A DNA stretch of 64,000 nucleotides from Pusillimonas minor (GCF_014237865.1 NZ_JACJUU010000011.1:24066-88065), one strand, 5' to 3'. Positions 1 to 9,432 are shown, counted from the first letter of the stretch. The notes: generated from the letters alone by a model not told the origin. Translations and numbers: made by a program.

Positions 1-139
1 CGATGCCGGGGCCGAAAAAAAAAATGACAGCGGCGCCGTAAAAACGGTCGAAGTCCCCGCACGCGCCTCTGATGGCGCCAGTACGTCGGGCGTCGAGCGT
101 TACCGGTTCACCCCCGAAGGCATGATCAAGGTCGACTGA
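1..139 (+). CDS. C-terminal tail of a truncated upstream protein, possibly S41 peptidase CtpA
   Basis: An open frame enters from the left edge (first full codon at base 2) and ends at a TGA at 137-139. It encodes about 45 residues, low-complexity and Lys/Ala-rich at first, ending in RFTPEGMIKVD. The stop overlaps the ATG of the next gene by one base, which suggests translational coupling. In related Burkholderiales the gene before this moeB-like gene is often the carboxy-terminal processing protease CtpA; that identity is inferred from neighbourhood, because no catalytic motif lies inside the window. Confidence 0.5.
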   Translation, partial: DAGAEKKNDSGAVKTVEVPARASDGASTSGVERYRFTPEGMIKVD

Positions 140-891
140 TGGATGACGCGCAGCTTCTGCGGTATGCGCGTCATATCCTGCTCGATGAGCTGGGTATAGA
201 GGGGCAAGAAAAGCTGCTGGCCGCACGGGTGCTTATTGTGGGCGCCGGCGGTTTGGGGTCGCCGGCGGCCATGTATTTGGCTGCCGCAGGTGTGGGGCAT
301 ATTGTGCTGGCCGACGACGACGTTGTCGACATTGGCAATTTGCAGCGCCAGATCATGCACGATACCGCCCGGCTCGATGTCCCCAAAGCCGAATCGGGGC
401 GCCAGACGCTGAACGCGATCAACCCTTTTATTACTGTGGTGCCAAGAGTCGAACGGCTTGACGGCGCGGCGCTGTCACAGGCCGTTGCCGATGTTGATGT
501 CGTCCTTGACTGCTGCGATAACTTCGCCACGCGTCATGCGGTGAATCGGGCGTGCGTGGCGCACCGCAAACCCCTGGTGTCGGGCGCAGCCATACGGTTT
601 TCTGGGCAGGTCAGCGTGTTCGACCTTCGCCGCGCCGATGCGCCCTGCTACCACTGTCTGTTTCCTGAAGCCGACGAGGTAGACGAACTGAATTGCGCGA
701 CGACTGGCGTGTTGGGGCCGTTGGTGGGCATTGTGGGCAGTATGCAGGCGGCCGAGGCCATCAAGGTTATTGCCGGCATTGGCGAGCCCTTGGTAGGGCG
801 GTTGCAGTGCCTCGATGCCTTGACCATGCAATGGCATCAAATTAAATACCGGCAAGATCCGGGCTGCCCGGTGTGCGCTTCGGCCCGCTAG
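139..891 (+). CDS. moeB: HesA/MoeB/ThiF family E1-like adenylyltransferase
   Basis: A 250-residue E1-like enzyme that adenylates the C-terminal glycine of a ubiquitin-like sulfur carrier (MoaD or ThiS). The nucleotide-binding loop VGAGGLGSP lies at residues 34-42, the conserved R-Q-I segment near 70, and DNF with the Mg-binding Asp at 127-129. Two CxxC pairs (C170/C173 and C243/C246) form the structural zinc site. There is no C-terminal rhodanese domain, so this is the short bacterial MoeB type. AAGG sits 7 nt before the ATG, and the start overlaps the preceding stop. Whether it serves molybdopterin or thiamine synthesis cannot be decided: thiG lies 30 kb away, and no moaD or thiS is in the window. 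Confidence 0.9.
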   Translation: MDDAQLLRYARHILLDELGIEGQEKLLAARVLIVGAGGLGSPAAMYLAAAGVGHIVLADDDVVDIGNLQRQIMHDTARLDVPKAESGRQTLNAINPFITVVPRVERLDGAALSQAVADVDVVLDCCDNFATRHAVNRACVAHRKPLVSGAAIRFSGQVSVFDLRRADAPCYHCLFPEADEVDELNCATTGVLGPLVGIVGSMQAAEAIKVIAGIGEPLVGRLQCLDALTMQWHQIKYRQDPGCPVCASAR

Positions 892-985
892 GCGCCGGGG
901 TTGGTCTTTTGCCGTTGCCGTGGCCCCGACCGGTTTGGGCAGCCGCCACGGATGCTGCCCCGGCCTGCCAGGTGCGGCCGTAGCC

Positions 986-1717
986 CTATCGCCGTAATGG
1001 CCGTTTGGCCGTCAGCAATGTACCCAAGGTACTGATACGCAGGTTAACGTAGCTATTGCGCCCGCTGTGCATGGCCGAAAACGGTGTGCCCGGATGAAAG
1101 ATATGTACTGTGCGCAAGCCCAGTTGACGTGCGCTTTTCAGGTTTTTCAGGGTGTCTTCAACCAAAATGACTTGGTCGGGGCGCGTGCCCAACCGCGCCA
1201 CGACTTGTTGCATGAGGGCGCGTGAAGGTTTGGGGCGGATGTGCCCCTGCAGCCGCATATGGTCGATCGACCAGATCATGTCGAAGTAAGGGAGCAGACC
1301 CAGCGTTTTCAGCACTGAACGCGCGTAGTCGTGCGGGGCGTTGGTCAGCAACACTTTGCGGCCTGGCAAGCGCGAAAACTTGCGCGCCAGGCCGGGCTCG
1401 GAGTGCACCAGTGGCTCGGCATCGAAATCGTGGCTGATGCGCAGAAATTCGCGGGCGTTCACGCCATGGTGTTTGACCAGCCCGATGACGGTTGCGCCGT
1501 AGCGTTTCCAGTAGCGCGCCCGAAGCTCGTTTGCCAGGTCGATATCAACATCGAGACATTGCGCAACGGCGTCTGTCATTTTGCCGTCAATGACTTTAAA
1601 AATGGCGCGGGAGCTGTCGTGCAGCGTGTTGTCGAGATCGAATAACCAAACGGGCGCATGCTGTGCATACGCCCGTCGTGCCCGTTGCGTGGGCAAACGG
1701 GTATGGATTGATCGCAT
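986..1717 (-). CDS. HAD-superfamily pyrimidine 5'-nucleotidase
   Basis: A 243-residue HAD hydrolase of the SDT1-like pyrimidine 5'-nucleotidase group, expected to dephosphorylate UMP/CMP-type nucleotides in the cytoplasm. Motif I is FDLDNT with nucleophile D28 and general acid D30. Motif II is LTNAP (T125), motif III lysine is K163, and motif IV is VEDTLKN (E187, D188). It starts 3 nt after the argB stop, the classic argB-HAD pair of Burkholderiales. The first about 20 residues are Arg-rich and not part of the fold. The substrate is a family-level inference. Confidence 0.85.
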   Translation of the reverse strand: MRSIHTRLPTQRARRAYAQHAPVWLFDLDNTLHDSSRAIFKVIDGKMTDAVAQCLDVDIDLANELRARYWKRYGATVIGLVKHHGVNAREFLRISHDFDAEPLVHSEPGLARKFSRLPGRKVLLTNAPHDYARSVLKTLGLLPYFDMIWSIDHMRLQGHIRPKPSRALMQQVVARLGTRPDQVILVEDTLKNLKSARQLGLRTVHIFHPGTPFSAMHSGRNSYVNLRISTLGTLLTAKRPLRR

Positions 1718-1720
1718 GCG

Positions 1721-2650
<930 letters not shown>

Positions 2651-3145
2651 TTAACCGGCCAGCGCGCGCTGTACGGTTTTGACGAATTCTTCTTTATTGT
2701 AGTTGCCAAGATAACGCTTGACGATGTTGCCGTCTTTGTCGATAAGGAATGCCGTGGGCGTGAGCTGAACATTGCCAAAGGCTGCGGCGATTTTGCCGTC
2801 GGCATCGTGCACAACATTAAACGGCAGCTCACGGGTTTCGGCGTAATTACGGACGTAGTCGATGGGGTCGTAGTCCATCGCGACGGCGATGACGTCGTAG
2901 CCCTGGTCGGCCAGCGCAGTGTAGGTGGCTGCGGTGTCGGGCATTTGCTGGATGCAGGTAACGCAACTGGTGGCCCAGAACTTGACCATGACGACTTTGT
3001 CGCGGAGGTCTTGGGTGGTGAAAGTTTTGCCTTGCAGGTTGGTGAACGACACCTGGGGAGCCGTACGCGCAGGCGAGGACAGCTGCCAGGCCAGCAGGCC
3101 TACGGCAGCAACTGCGGCCACAATAATGATTTTAAGTTTGCTCAT
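2651..3145 (-). CDS. TlpA-family thiol:disulfide oxidoreductase
   Basis: A 164-residue membrane-anchored periplasmic thioredoxin-fold protein. Residues 4-21 form an uncleaved N-terminal membrane segment. The fold begins near residue 32, and the redox motif is WATSCVTC with C61 and C64. The later cis-Pro region reads QLTPTAFLIDKDG, as in TlpA/ResA proteins. The ATG overlaps the dolP stop in an ATGA arrangement, so it is the last gene of yraN-gmhA-dolP-tlpA. It probably reduces a periplasmic disulfide client, for example in cytochrome maturation; the partner is not identifiable here. Confidence 0.88.
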   Translation of the reverse strand: MSKLKIIIVAAVAAVGLLAWQLSSPARTAPQVSFTNLQGKTFTTQDLRDKVVMVKFWATSCVTCIQQMPDTAATYTALADQGYDVIAVAMDYDPIDYVRNYAETRELPFNVVHDADGKIAAAFGNVQLTPTAFLIDKDGNIVKRYLGNYNKEEFVKTVQRALAG

Positions 3146-3855
3146 TGGACAGGCATGGTTTGGGTGTCGGGGGCGCCGCTGCTGCCGGGGGTTGTGCCGG
3201 CGGGTTGCGTAGTTGTGCTGCGCGAGGCGTCGGAAACAGGCGCTGCGGGCGGCACCAGGCTTTCGCGGGAAACAATGGTGAACAGCTTGACGACTTCGTT
3301 GACCCCCGAGATATTGGCAGTGACCTTGGCGGCCAGGATGCCCTCGGTTTCGGTGACTTTGCCTTGCAGGTAGACGATGCCGCGTTCGGTGGTGACCACA
3401 ATGGTGCGTGCCGGGACTTCTTTGGCGTCGATCAGGGCGGTTCTGACCTTGGTGCTGATCCAGGTGTCGTTGGTGCGTACGCTAAGCGGGGTGATATCGC
3501 CAATCCGTATGCGGTTAATGACTTCTTTGACATTTTCGACGCCCGCAGCGGCGGTTTCGGCCTGGGCTTTGTCTTGTGCGTTGGGGACATCGCCCACCAA
3601 CAGGACGCGGCCCGCATAAGACACGCTGATGACGCGTGCACGGTCGCCAAACAGGCGCCGCATTTCGGCGCCGATTTTCATTTCGATGGTCTGGTCTTCG
3701 ACCTGCTCGCCGGTGGTGCGGCGATCGGCCGCGACCATGGCGGTGGTTGCGGCCCCGCCGACCAGCATGACGCCGCACCCCGACAAGAGCGTGGTGAGCG
3801 CGAGCAGTGGGGCAAGAAGGCCTTTTTTAAACAGGGTGGACATTGACATGGTCAT
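3142..3855 (-). CDS. dolP: Outer-membrane lipoprotein DolP (BON-domain, YraP)
   Basis: A 237-residue lipoprotein with lipobox LLSGC (Cys27) followed by two BON domains, about residues 50-120 and 125-200, and a Pro/Ser/Thr-rich tail. DolP (YraP) binds anionic phospholipid at the division site and supports outer-membrane integrity. I chose the ATG at 3855: it overlaps the gmhA stop (TAATG) and has GGAG about 9 nt upstream. In-frame ATGs at 3849 and 3843 are alternatives. A longer frame back to 3960 lies inside gmhA and lacks a signal peptide at its start. Order yraN-gmhA/diaA-dolP matches E. coli. Confidence 0.9.
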   Translation of the reverse strand: MTMSMSTLFKKGLLAPLLALTTLLSGCGVMLVGGAATTAMVAADRRTTGEQVEDQTIEMKIGAEMRRLFGDRARVISVSYAGRVLLVGDVPNAQDKAQAETAAAGVENVKEVINRIRIGDITPLSVRTNDTWISTKVRTALIDAKEVPARTIVVTTERGIVYLQGKVTETEGILAAKVTANISGVNEVVKLFTIVSRESLVPPAAPVSDASRSTTTQPAGTTPGSSGAPDTQTMPVQ

Positions 3856-4448
3856 TACAGGGCGTCTCCGAGGAGCAGTGCATCGATACCATCGCACAAA
3901 GCATGCAGCAAGATAATGTGGACTTCCTGGATGCGCATGGTGCGATCGTGCGGCACGCATAGGTGGATGTCGGTGTCGAGCAGGACGTCGTTCATTTTTC
4001 CGCCGCCTTTGCCCGACAGGGCGATCACCATCATTTCGCGGTCGTGGGCTGCTTCGATAGACCGCAATACGTTGGGCGAGTTCCCGCTGGTGCTGATGGC
4101 GACCAGGATATCGCCGGGCTGGCCTAGCGCGGTAACCTGGCGCTCGAAGATATGGTCGTAGCCATAGTCGTTGCCAACGGCGGTAAGAATGGATGTATCG
4201 GTATTCAGGGCAATGCCGGCCAATGGCAGGCGGTCGCGTTCGAAGCGGCCGACAAGTTCGGCGATGAAGTGCTGGGCGTCGGCTGCAGAGCCACCGTTGC
4301 CGCAGGCAAGAATTTTGTTGTTATTGGCCAGTGCAGCGAACAAAACGTCGACAGATGCCGCAAGGGGTTCGGCCAAAGCCTGTGCGCTGGCCTTGAAGGT
4401 ATCGATGGCGTCGTCGAAGTGGGACGACATGCGAGAGGTCATATCCAT
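3855..4448 (-). CDS. gmhA: Phosphoheptose isomerase / DiaA-like SIS protein
   Basis: A 197-residue SIS-domain protein. ILACGNGGSAADAQHF is the phospho-sugar loop, followed by NTDTSILTAVGNDYG, ISTSGNSPNV and the C-terminal HxxHxxxHALCDGID helix with IQEVHIILLH. GmhA converts sedoheptulose 7-phosphate to D-glycero-heptose 7-phosphate for LPS core; the paralogue DiaA in this same gene order promotes DnaA loading. The neighbourhood (yraN, dolP) is that of diaA, while the sequence reads as GmhA, so either role, or both, is possible. The ATG at 4448 (MDMTSRM) matches homologues; the frame is open to 4511. Confidence 0.88.
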   Translation of the reverse strand: MDMTSRMSSHFDDAIDTFKASAQALAEPLAASVDVLFAALANNNKILACGNGGSAADAQHFIAELVGRFERDRLPLAGIALNTDTSILTAVGNDYGYDHIFERQVTALGQPGDILVAISTSGNSPNVLRSIEAAHDREMMVIALSGKGGGKMNDVLLDTDIHLCVPHDRTMRIQEVHIILLHALCDGIDALLLGDAL

Positions 4449-4529
4449 GCCCGGTATTATCTCATGAGCGTTGTAAATCGAGGTCAGGTAATGTAACGTT
4501 TTTTGGCACAAGCCCGGTATGACGTATTG

Positions 4530-5009
4530 TCAGGTGTCAAAGGCATTGGGTATCCAGGTCAGCCCGGCATTGTCGATGGTGATGACATCGAAACGACAAG
4601 GCGGTACGACGCCCCGGAAATGGGCCTGCGCAAGACGGGGCAAGAAAAACAAAGCCGTGCGGCGCAGTTTGTCTTGCTTGTCACGGTTTACACTGGCGGC
4701 TGGGCCACCAAAGCCTTGCCCCGTGCGCAGCTTGACCTCAATAAACACCAGCTGCTCCCGGTCGATGGCAACAACATCGATTTCCCCGGCTTTACAGCGC
4801 AGGTTTTTGTCGACGACGTTAAGGCCGCGTTGCGCCAGAAACTCGCAGGCCTGTTGTTCGGCCTCGAAGCCGATGCGCTGGGTGGGCGACCCGTAGGTCG
4901 TTTCGGGCTGATGCGTCGGCGCTGCGCGAGGTGCGGCGCGCCGACGCCTGATGGCCTTGTTTTGGGCCATACGCGCAAGTTCGAACGCCAGGTTGTCATG
5001 TTCGGGCAT
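4530..5009 (-). CDS. yraN: YraN/UPF0102 family endonuclease-like protein
   Basis: A protein of about 159 residues with the UPF0102 core: GFEAEQQACEFLAQRGLNVVDKNLR, then GEIDVVAIDREQLVFIEVKLR, the restriction-endonuclease-like D...ExK motif of Holliday-junction-resolvase-like folds, then VNRDKQDKL. The cellular role of YraN is not established. An Arg-rich stretch of about 40 residues precedes the core. The frame is open to 5168; ATG 5009 or ATG 4970 are the likely starts, since earlier codons would run into the divergent rsmI gene. Confidence 0.85.
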   Translation of the reverse strand: MPEHDNLAFELARMAQNKAIRRRRAAPRAAPTHQPETTYGSPTQRIGFEAEQQACEFLAQRGLNVVDKNLRCKAGEIDVVAIDREQLVFIEVKLRTGQGFGGPAASVNRDKQDKLRRTALFFLPRLAQAHFRGVVPPCRFDVITIDNAGLTWIPNAFDT

Positions 5010-5049
5010 GTATGGCGGGCCGCCTTGTCCAGGTTTTAATGGGTTGAGT

Positions 5050-5979
5050 ATGCTTGAAAATATCGATGTCGGCGCCCTTGAGGGGTCATGGAAACGTCTC
5101 ACCGATCGCGTGGCAGGGCAAGACTGGCCCGCGTCGACCTTGTATGTGGTGGCGACCCCTATTGGCAATTTGGCCGATTTTTCCTTACGCGCCTTGCATG
5201 CCTTAACGCTCTGCGACGTCGTCGCCGCCGAAGATACCCGCGCCAGTCGCCAGTTGCTGGATGCCTGGGGCGTTCAAACCCCTTTGCTGGCGGCGCATCG
5301 GCATAACGAAGCCCAAGCGGCGCAATCGATTGTCGAACGGCTCTCGCAGGGGCAACGTGTGGCGCTGGTGTCCGATGCCGGCGCACCCGGCGTCAGCGAC
5401 CCGGGCGCCCGTGTGGTGCGTGCGGTGCGCGACGCCGGGTATCGTGTCGTGCCTATCCCGGGGGCAAGTGCCGTCATTACGGCACTGATGGCCAGCGGCG
5501 CCACGTCCGACGAAAACCCGGCGTTTGTGTTCGCCGGCTTTACGCCCTCGCGGCCGGTTGCACGGCGCAAGTGGTTGCAGCAATGGTGCGCAACGCCGGC
5601 GCCGGTGGTTATGTTCGAGTCACCGCATCGCTTGCGTGCCGCTTTGGCCGATTTGCTGACGGTATGCGGGCCCGATCGCTTGCTTACGATTGCGCGCGAG
5701 CTGACCAAGCGGTTCGAGCAGGTGCATACGTTGTCGCTGGCTCAGGCGCAAGCCTGGGTAGAGAGTGACAGCCACCACGAGCAGGGCGAGTTTGCCCTGA
5801 TTGTGCATGCACCGCCAGCATTGGATACCCCCGTGTTAGACCCGGCAACCGATGCGCTGCTGAATGCTTTGCTTGAGTCGGTCAGTGTGCGCGATGCCGC
5901 CAAGATTGCAGCCAAAGTTAGTGGAATGCCGCGCGATGTACTGTACAAACTGGCGCTTGAGCGGCAGCAAAAAAACTAG
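5050..5979 (+). CDS. rsmI: 16S rRNA (cytidine1402-2'-O)-methyltransferase
   Basis: RsmI methylates the ribose of C1402 in the ribosomal P site. The 309-residue protein has the TP-methylase signature LYVVATPIGNLADFSLRAL, AAEDTR, VALVSDAGAPGVSDPG and PIPGASAVITAL, and a C-terminal RsmI-specific helical domain ending in DVLYKLAL. The ATG at 5050 is chosen because homologues begin about 35-40 residues before LYVVATP; the open frame to 4951 overlaps yraN. It is divergent from yraN with a 40-nt gap, the same arrangement as in E. coli, and its stop overlaps the rlpA stop. Confidence 0.95.
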   Translation: MLENIDVGALEGSWKRLTDRVAGQDWPASTLYVVATPIGNLADFSLRALHALTLCDVVAAEDTRASRQLLDAWGVQTPLLAAHRHNEAQAAQSIVERLSQGQRVALVSDAGAPGVSDPGARVVRAVRDAGYRVVPIPGASAVITALMASGATSDENPAFVFAGFTPSRPVARRKWLQQWCATPAPVVMFESPHRLRAALADLLTVCGPDRLLTIARELTKRFEQVHTLSLAQAQAWVESDSHHEQGEFALIVHAPPALDTPVLDPATDALLNALLESVSVRDAAKIAAKVSGMPRDVLYKLALERQQKN

Positions 5980-7004
5980 CGTAGGGCGATGGTGGGTTGG
6001 GCGCCTACAGCATCGTAGACACGTACGGCGGCATTGACGGCCTGGGTACGGTCGGGATACGGGCCCAACTGAACGCGAAACAGGTCGCCGCCCTGGGCGA
6101 CGTGCACGGTTTGCGACTCGACGCCGGCTATTTGTGTATTTAGTTTTTGGGCCAGGGCCTGGGCGTTTTCGGCGCTGCCAAAGGCACCGAACTGAAGGTA
6201 AAAGCCGCTGGCTACGGGTGCCACACCTTGCGTCTGGTCTTGAGGTGCCGTGGCGGTATTGTCGGGTGGCGTACTGACGCTGCCGGCATTTTCTGGTGAT
6301 GCCTCCCCGTTGCTGTCTGTCAGTGCGATAGCCGACAAGGCATCTGGCATGAGGGGGGCTATGGCGGGCTCGCTGGCGCTAAAGGTTTGTACCTGGTTGT
6401 CGGCATTTTGGGGGGCAACCGCAACTACATTTTGCCCGGGTGTTTTCCAGGTACCGCGGCTGATGTCTGTTTGCGTGATGGCTTCGACCACAACCTTGCC
6501 GCTACCCGGGCCAATTAAGCCCAGCTTTGCTGCGGCTACGTAAGACAAGTCGATGATGCGGCCGGGGTGGAACGGGCCGCGGTCGTTGATGCGCACGATA
6601 ACGGAGCGGCCTGTGGCGGGCCGGGTGACCCGGGCATAGCTGGGAATAGGCAGTGTGGGGTGCGCTGCTGTCATGGCATACATGTCGTAGATTTCGCCGT
6701 TGGCGGTTTTGTTGCCATGAAACTGGCGCCCGTACCAGGAAGCGATCCCTTCTTCGCGATAGGGGGCATTGCCACTAATGGGTATATAGCGCCTGCCGAA
6801 TACTGAATAGGGGCGCAAGTTTGCGGGGGCATAGGCCTCGATGCGAGGTACGGCGTCGGGGATGGCCTCGATGTTGGCCGGGGGCGAGCTGCCCGGGCCG
6901 TCGTTTTGATAGTAGCCGCCCGAGCGTTTGCCCGATGACGAGCACCCGGCCAAAATGGCCAGGAGCACAATTAGGCAGAAATAGCGTAAGCGGTAAAAGG
7001 CCAT
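5976..7004 (-). CDS. rlpA: RlpA septal ring lytic transglycosylase lipoprotein
   Basis: RlpA cleaves naked (peptide-free) glycan strands at the septum. The 342-residue lipoprotein has lipobox ILAGC (Cys21), the double-psi beta-barrel with GIASWYGRQFHGNKTANGE and RVTRPATGRSVIVRINDRGPF, a Pro/Ala/Thr-rich linker, and a C-terminal SPOR domain (about 265-342, YLQFGAFGS...FRVQLGPYPD) that binds denuded peptidoglycan. It sits 10 nt after rapZ, so it is the last gene of ptsN-hprK-rapZ-rlpA. Its 3' end overlaps rsmI by 4 nt tail-to-tail. Confidence 0.95.
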   Translation of the reverse strand: MAFYRLRYFCLIVLLAILAGCSSSGKRSGGYYQNDGPGSSPPANIEAIPDAVPRIEAYAPANLRPYSVFGRRYIPISGNAPYREEGIASWYGRQFHGNKTANGEIYDMYAMTAAHPTLPIPSYARVTRPATGRSVIVRINDRGPFHPGRIIDLSYVAAAKLGLIGPGSGKVVVEAITQTDISRGTWKTPGQNVVAVAPQNADNQVQTFSASEPAIAPLMPDALSAIALTDSNGEASPENAGSVSTPPDNTATAPQDQTQGVAPVASGFYLQFGAFGSAENAQALAQKLNTQIAGVESQTVHVAQGGDLFRVQLGPYPDRTQAVNAAVRVYDAVGAQPTIALR

Positions 7005-7014
7005 GGCAATTTAC

Positions 7015-7878
7015 TTACGGGCGAACAGGCAAGTTACGGTGTCTGACGAGCAGCGGGGCGTGGTCGGCAAACCGGCGTGCAAGCTGCTCGACGACATAGA
7101 CCGAGCGGTGTTGCCCGCCAGTACAACCAATGGCTATTGTCAGGTAGTTGCGGGTGTCTTGTAAATACAGGGGCAGCCAACGGCGGATGAAGCCACCGAT
7201 GTCTTCGATCATGGTTTCGACGCTGCCGAACTGGGCCAGCCATGCCGCGACGGGTTCGTCGCGGCCCGTCAGCGGCCTGAGCTCGCGGTCGTAGTGCGGG
7301 TTGGGCAGGCAGCGAACATCGAAGACCAGGTCGGCGTCGGCCGGCACGCCGCGTTTGTAGGCAAACGATGCAAAGGTCAGTACGACTTCGGCCCGGCCGG
7401 CCTGAATGAGGTCGCGCATCCAGGCGCGCAGTTGGCCAGGGGTCAGGTCGGAGGTGTCGATAACGTGTTCTTGGTCGCGCAGCGGCGCGAGCAGTTCGCG
7501 TTCGGTGTGAATGCACTCTAACAGCGAGGGGGAGTCGCCTTTGCGCTGCAAACGATCGGTTAACGGGTGTCGCCGCCGGGATTCGGAATAGCGCTGCATA
7601 AGCGCATGGTCGCTGGCATCGAGAAAAATAACTTTGAGCTCGGTGCCTTGGGCGCGTAAGCCCGTGATGATGTCGGGCAGCCCGGCCAGTTCACCCGGCG
7701 AGCGGATATCGATGGCAACGGCGACGCGATCGAGGTTTTCTTCGCGGACCGTGGCGATGAATTCGTGCAAGAACTTGACGGGCAGGTTGTCGACGCAGGT
7801 GTAGCCGGAATCTTCGAGCAGCCTTAGGGCAACTGACTTGCCCGAACCTGAAATGCCTGTGATCAGTACGATTTTCAT
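7015..7878 (-). CDS. rapZ: RNase adapter protein RapZ
   Basis: A 287-residue P-loop protein: Walker A GISGSGKS at residues 8-15, DNLPVKF, and the C-terminal RNA-binding domain with IGCTGGQHRSVYVVEQLA. RapZ delivers the sRNA GlmZ to RNase E and so couples GlcN6P sensing to envelope synthesis in enterobacteria; in Alcaligenaceae the RNA target is unknown. The ATG at 7878 is 2 nt after the hprK stop. The same frame stays open far upstream inside hprK, but MKIVLITG is the family start. Confidence 0.95.
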   Translation of the reverse strand: MKIVLITGISGSGKSVALRLLEDSGYTCVDNLPVKFLHEFIATVREENLDRVAVAIDIRSPGELAGLPDIITGLRAQGTELKVIFLDASDHALMQRYSESRRRHPLTDRLQRKGDSPSLLECIHTERELLAPLRDQEHVIDTSDLTPGQLRAWMRDLIQAGRAEVVLTFASFAYKRGVPADADLVFDVRCLPNPHYDRELRPLTGRDEPVAAWLAQFGSVETMIEDIGGFIRRWLPLYLQDTRNYLTIAIGCTGGQHRSVYVVEQLARRFADHAPLLVRHRNLPVRP

Positions 7879-7880
7879 GG

Positions 7881-8810
7881 CTATTCGGGGCGACTGCTTT
7901 CCATGATGGCCAGCGCTTGTCGTTCGATGAACTCGCCCATGGTGTCGATGCCGCGGAGCGACAAAATGGTGTTGCGTACGGCCGCTTCGACCAGCACAGC
8001 CAGATTGCGCCCCGCTGCGACTTGCAGCATGACGCGGCGAATGGGGGTGTCGAGAATGTCTTGGGTCAGGTCTTGGACAGGCAGGCGTTCGAAGGCGTCG
8101 GCATTGGAGCGCATGAGTTGCACAATAAGTTTCAGTCGCATTTTTCGGCGTACGGATGTTTCGCCGAAAATGGTGCGGATATCGAGCAGGCCCAGGCCGC
8201 GTACTTCGAGGAGGTTTTGCAGCAACGGCGGGCAATGACCTTCGATGATGCCGGGTGCGGTGCGCGAGAATTCGACGGCGTCGTCGGCTACCAGGCCATG
8301 GCCGCGAGAAATCAGCTCGAGCGCCAGCTCGCTTTTGCCCAGGCCGGATTCGCCCGTAATAAGCACGCCCAGACCAAGGACGTCCATGAAGACGCCGTGG
8401 ACGATGGTTTTGGGCGCCAGCCGCTTGCCCAGGTAAATACGCAGCAGGTCGATAAGCTTGGCGGCTTCGATGGGGGTGGAAAGCAGCGGTACTTGCTGGG
8501 CGTTGCAGAAGTCGCGCAGGTCTTCGGGGGCTTCGAGGCTTTCGGCCATAAGAATGGCCGGCACGCCGCCTGCGACGAGGTCTTCGAGGTGATGCAGACG
8601 ACGCTTGGGTTCGAAGCGCGTGTAGTAAAGCAGTTCGGCTTTGCCGAATACCTGGATGCGGGATGGGTGAATAAGGTTGAGGTGGCCGACCAGGTCGGCG
8701 CCAGCCATGCCAACGTCGGGGATGATCCGGTGTGCTGCGCTCAGCCCTGCGACCCAGGTAAAGGCGATTTTTTCGGTGTTGTCGCTTACGAGCTCTTGAA
8801 CGGTCAGCAT
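7881..8810 (-). CDS. hprK: HPr kinase/phosphorylase
   Basis: A 309-residue bifunctional kinase/phosphorylase acting on Ser of HPr. It has an N-terminal regulatory domain (1-130), His139, Walker A GESGLGKS at 153-160, the DDAVE segment near 176 and the signature EVRGLGLLDIRTIFG. In proteobacteria HprK acts within the regulatory PTS-Ntr rather than in sugar catabolite repression, which fits ptsN lying 7 nt upstream. HPr and EI genes are not in the window. Length is typical. Confidence 0.96.
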   Translation of the reverse strand: MLTVQELVSDNTEKIAFTWVAGLSAAHRIIPDVGMAGADLVGHLNLIHPSRIQVFGKAELLYYTRFEPKRRLHHLEDLVAGGVPAILMAESLEAPEDLRDFCNAQQVPLLSTPIEAAKLIDLLRIYLGKRLAPKTIVHGVFMDVLGLGVLITGESGLGKSELALELISRGHGLVADDAVEFSRTAPGIIEGHCPPLLQNLLEVRGLGLLDIRTIFGETSVRRKMRLKLIVQLMRSNADAFERLPVQDLTQDILDTPIRRVMLQVAAGRNLAVLVEAAVRNTILSLRGIDTMGEFIERQALAIMESSRPE

Positions 8811-8817
8811 GGCGGCG

Positions 8818-9273
8818 TTATGAAGAACTGGTGGTCAGTAACTGGTGGACCTCGGCCGGGTCGGTGGCCGTGGCCAGCTTTTGCCTCAGGACTTCGTCGG
8901 CGGCAAGACGGGCAATTTCGGCTAACAGGTCGAGGTGTATTTGCGTGGCTGCTTCGGGGACCAGCAAGAAAAACAACATGCTGGCCTGGCGACCGTCGTT
9001 CGGGTCGAACCGTACAGGTTCGGCCAAACGATAAAACGCGGCAACCGGCTCTTTCAGGCCTTTGATGCGACCATGCGGCACGGCGACAAGGTGGCCCAGC
9101 GCCGTAGACCCGAGCCGTTCGCGCCCGATAAGACTTTGGAATACGGCCGTACGTGCGATGCCGTGGTGGTTTTCAAACAGCAGTGCGGCTTGCTCGAAGG
9201 CACGTTTCTTGCTGGTGGCTTCGAGGTCAAGCACGATGTTCTGCAGAGGCAAAATACGCGACATTAAGTTCAT
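8818..9273 (-). CDS. ptsN: PTS IIA-Ntr component PtsN
   Basis: PtsN is the output protein of the nitrogen PTS and regulates potassium uptake and other targets by its phosphorylation state. The IIA domain has the phospho-acceptor His67 in VAVPHGR, and the N-terminal PLQNIVLDLEATSKKRAFE and C-terminal LLAEIARLAADE helices are typical. The start is either ATG 9273 (MNLMSRILPL, 151 aa) or ATG 9264; earlier ATGs up to 9342 give an atypical Cys-rich leader. A TATAAT hexamer lies only 8 bp upstream of the ATG at 9273, so that start may be leaderless. Confidence 0.93.
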   Translation of the reverse strand: MNLMSRILPLQNIVLDLEATSKKRAFEQAALLFENHHGIARTAVFQSLIGRERLGSTALGHLVAVPHGRIKGLKEPVAAFYRLAEPVRFDPNDGRQASMLFFLLVPEAATQIHLDLLAEIARLAADEVLRQKLATATDPAEVHQLLTTSSS

Positions 9274-9280
9274 ACCGAGC

Positions 9281-9286
9281 ATTATA
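9281..9286 (-). promoter_or_regulatory. Candidate -10 box of ptsN promoter
   Basis: On the minus strand a perfect TATAAT is followed by GCTCGGT and then the ptsN ATG. The hexamer 17 nt upstream (TTCTGT) is a poor -35. The hpf terminator just upstream implies that ptsN needs its own promoter. With this -10, transcription would begin at or next to the ATG at 9273, leaving almost no 5' UTR. Confidence 0.4.
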
Positions 9287-9331
9287 TGAGGGTAATGGTG
9301 TTTACAGAAAGTGCAGGCCATAATGCACGAA

Positions 9332-9360
9332 AGCCCCAACACAATTAAGTGATTGGGGCT
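9332..9360 (-). terminator. Stem-loop after hpf
   Basis: Arms AGCCCCAA (9332-9339) and TTGGGGCT (9353-9360) pair perfectly, and an inner CAC/GTG pair extends the stem. Read on the minus strand, the stem is followed by only TTT, so termination may be partial. It lies between hpf and ptsN. Confidence 0.6.
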
Positions 9361-9432
9361 GACTCATGAGGCCTGTGGTTTGCGTCACCGGTGCGCCTTC
9401 GGGCGCTGGGGCAGTCTACGGGCCTGATGATG

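Noticed and set aside
7917..9065. 382-codon plus-strand open frame over hprK and ptsN
   Set aside because: Antisense to two confidently identified proteins; the translation has no recognisable pattern.
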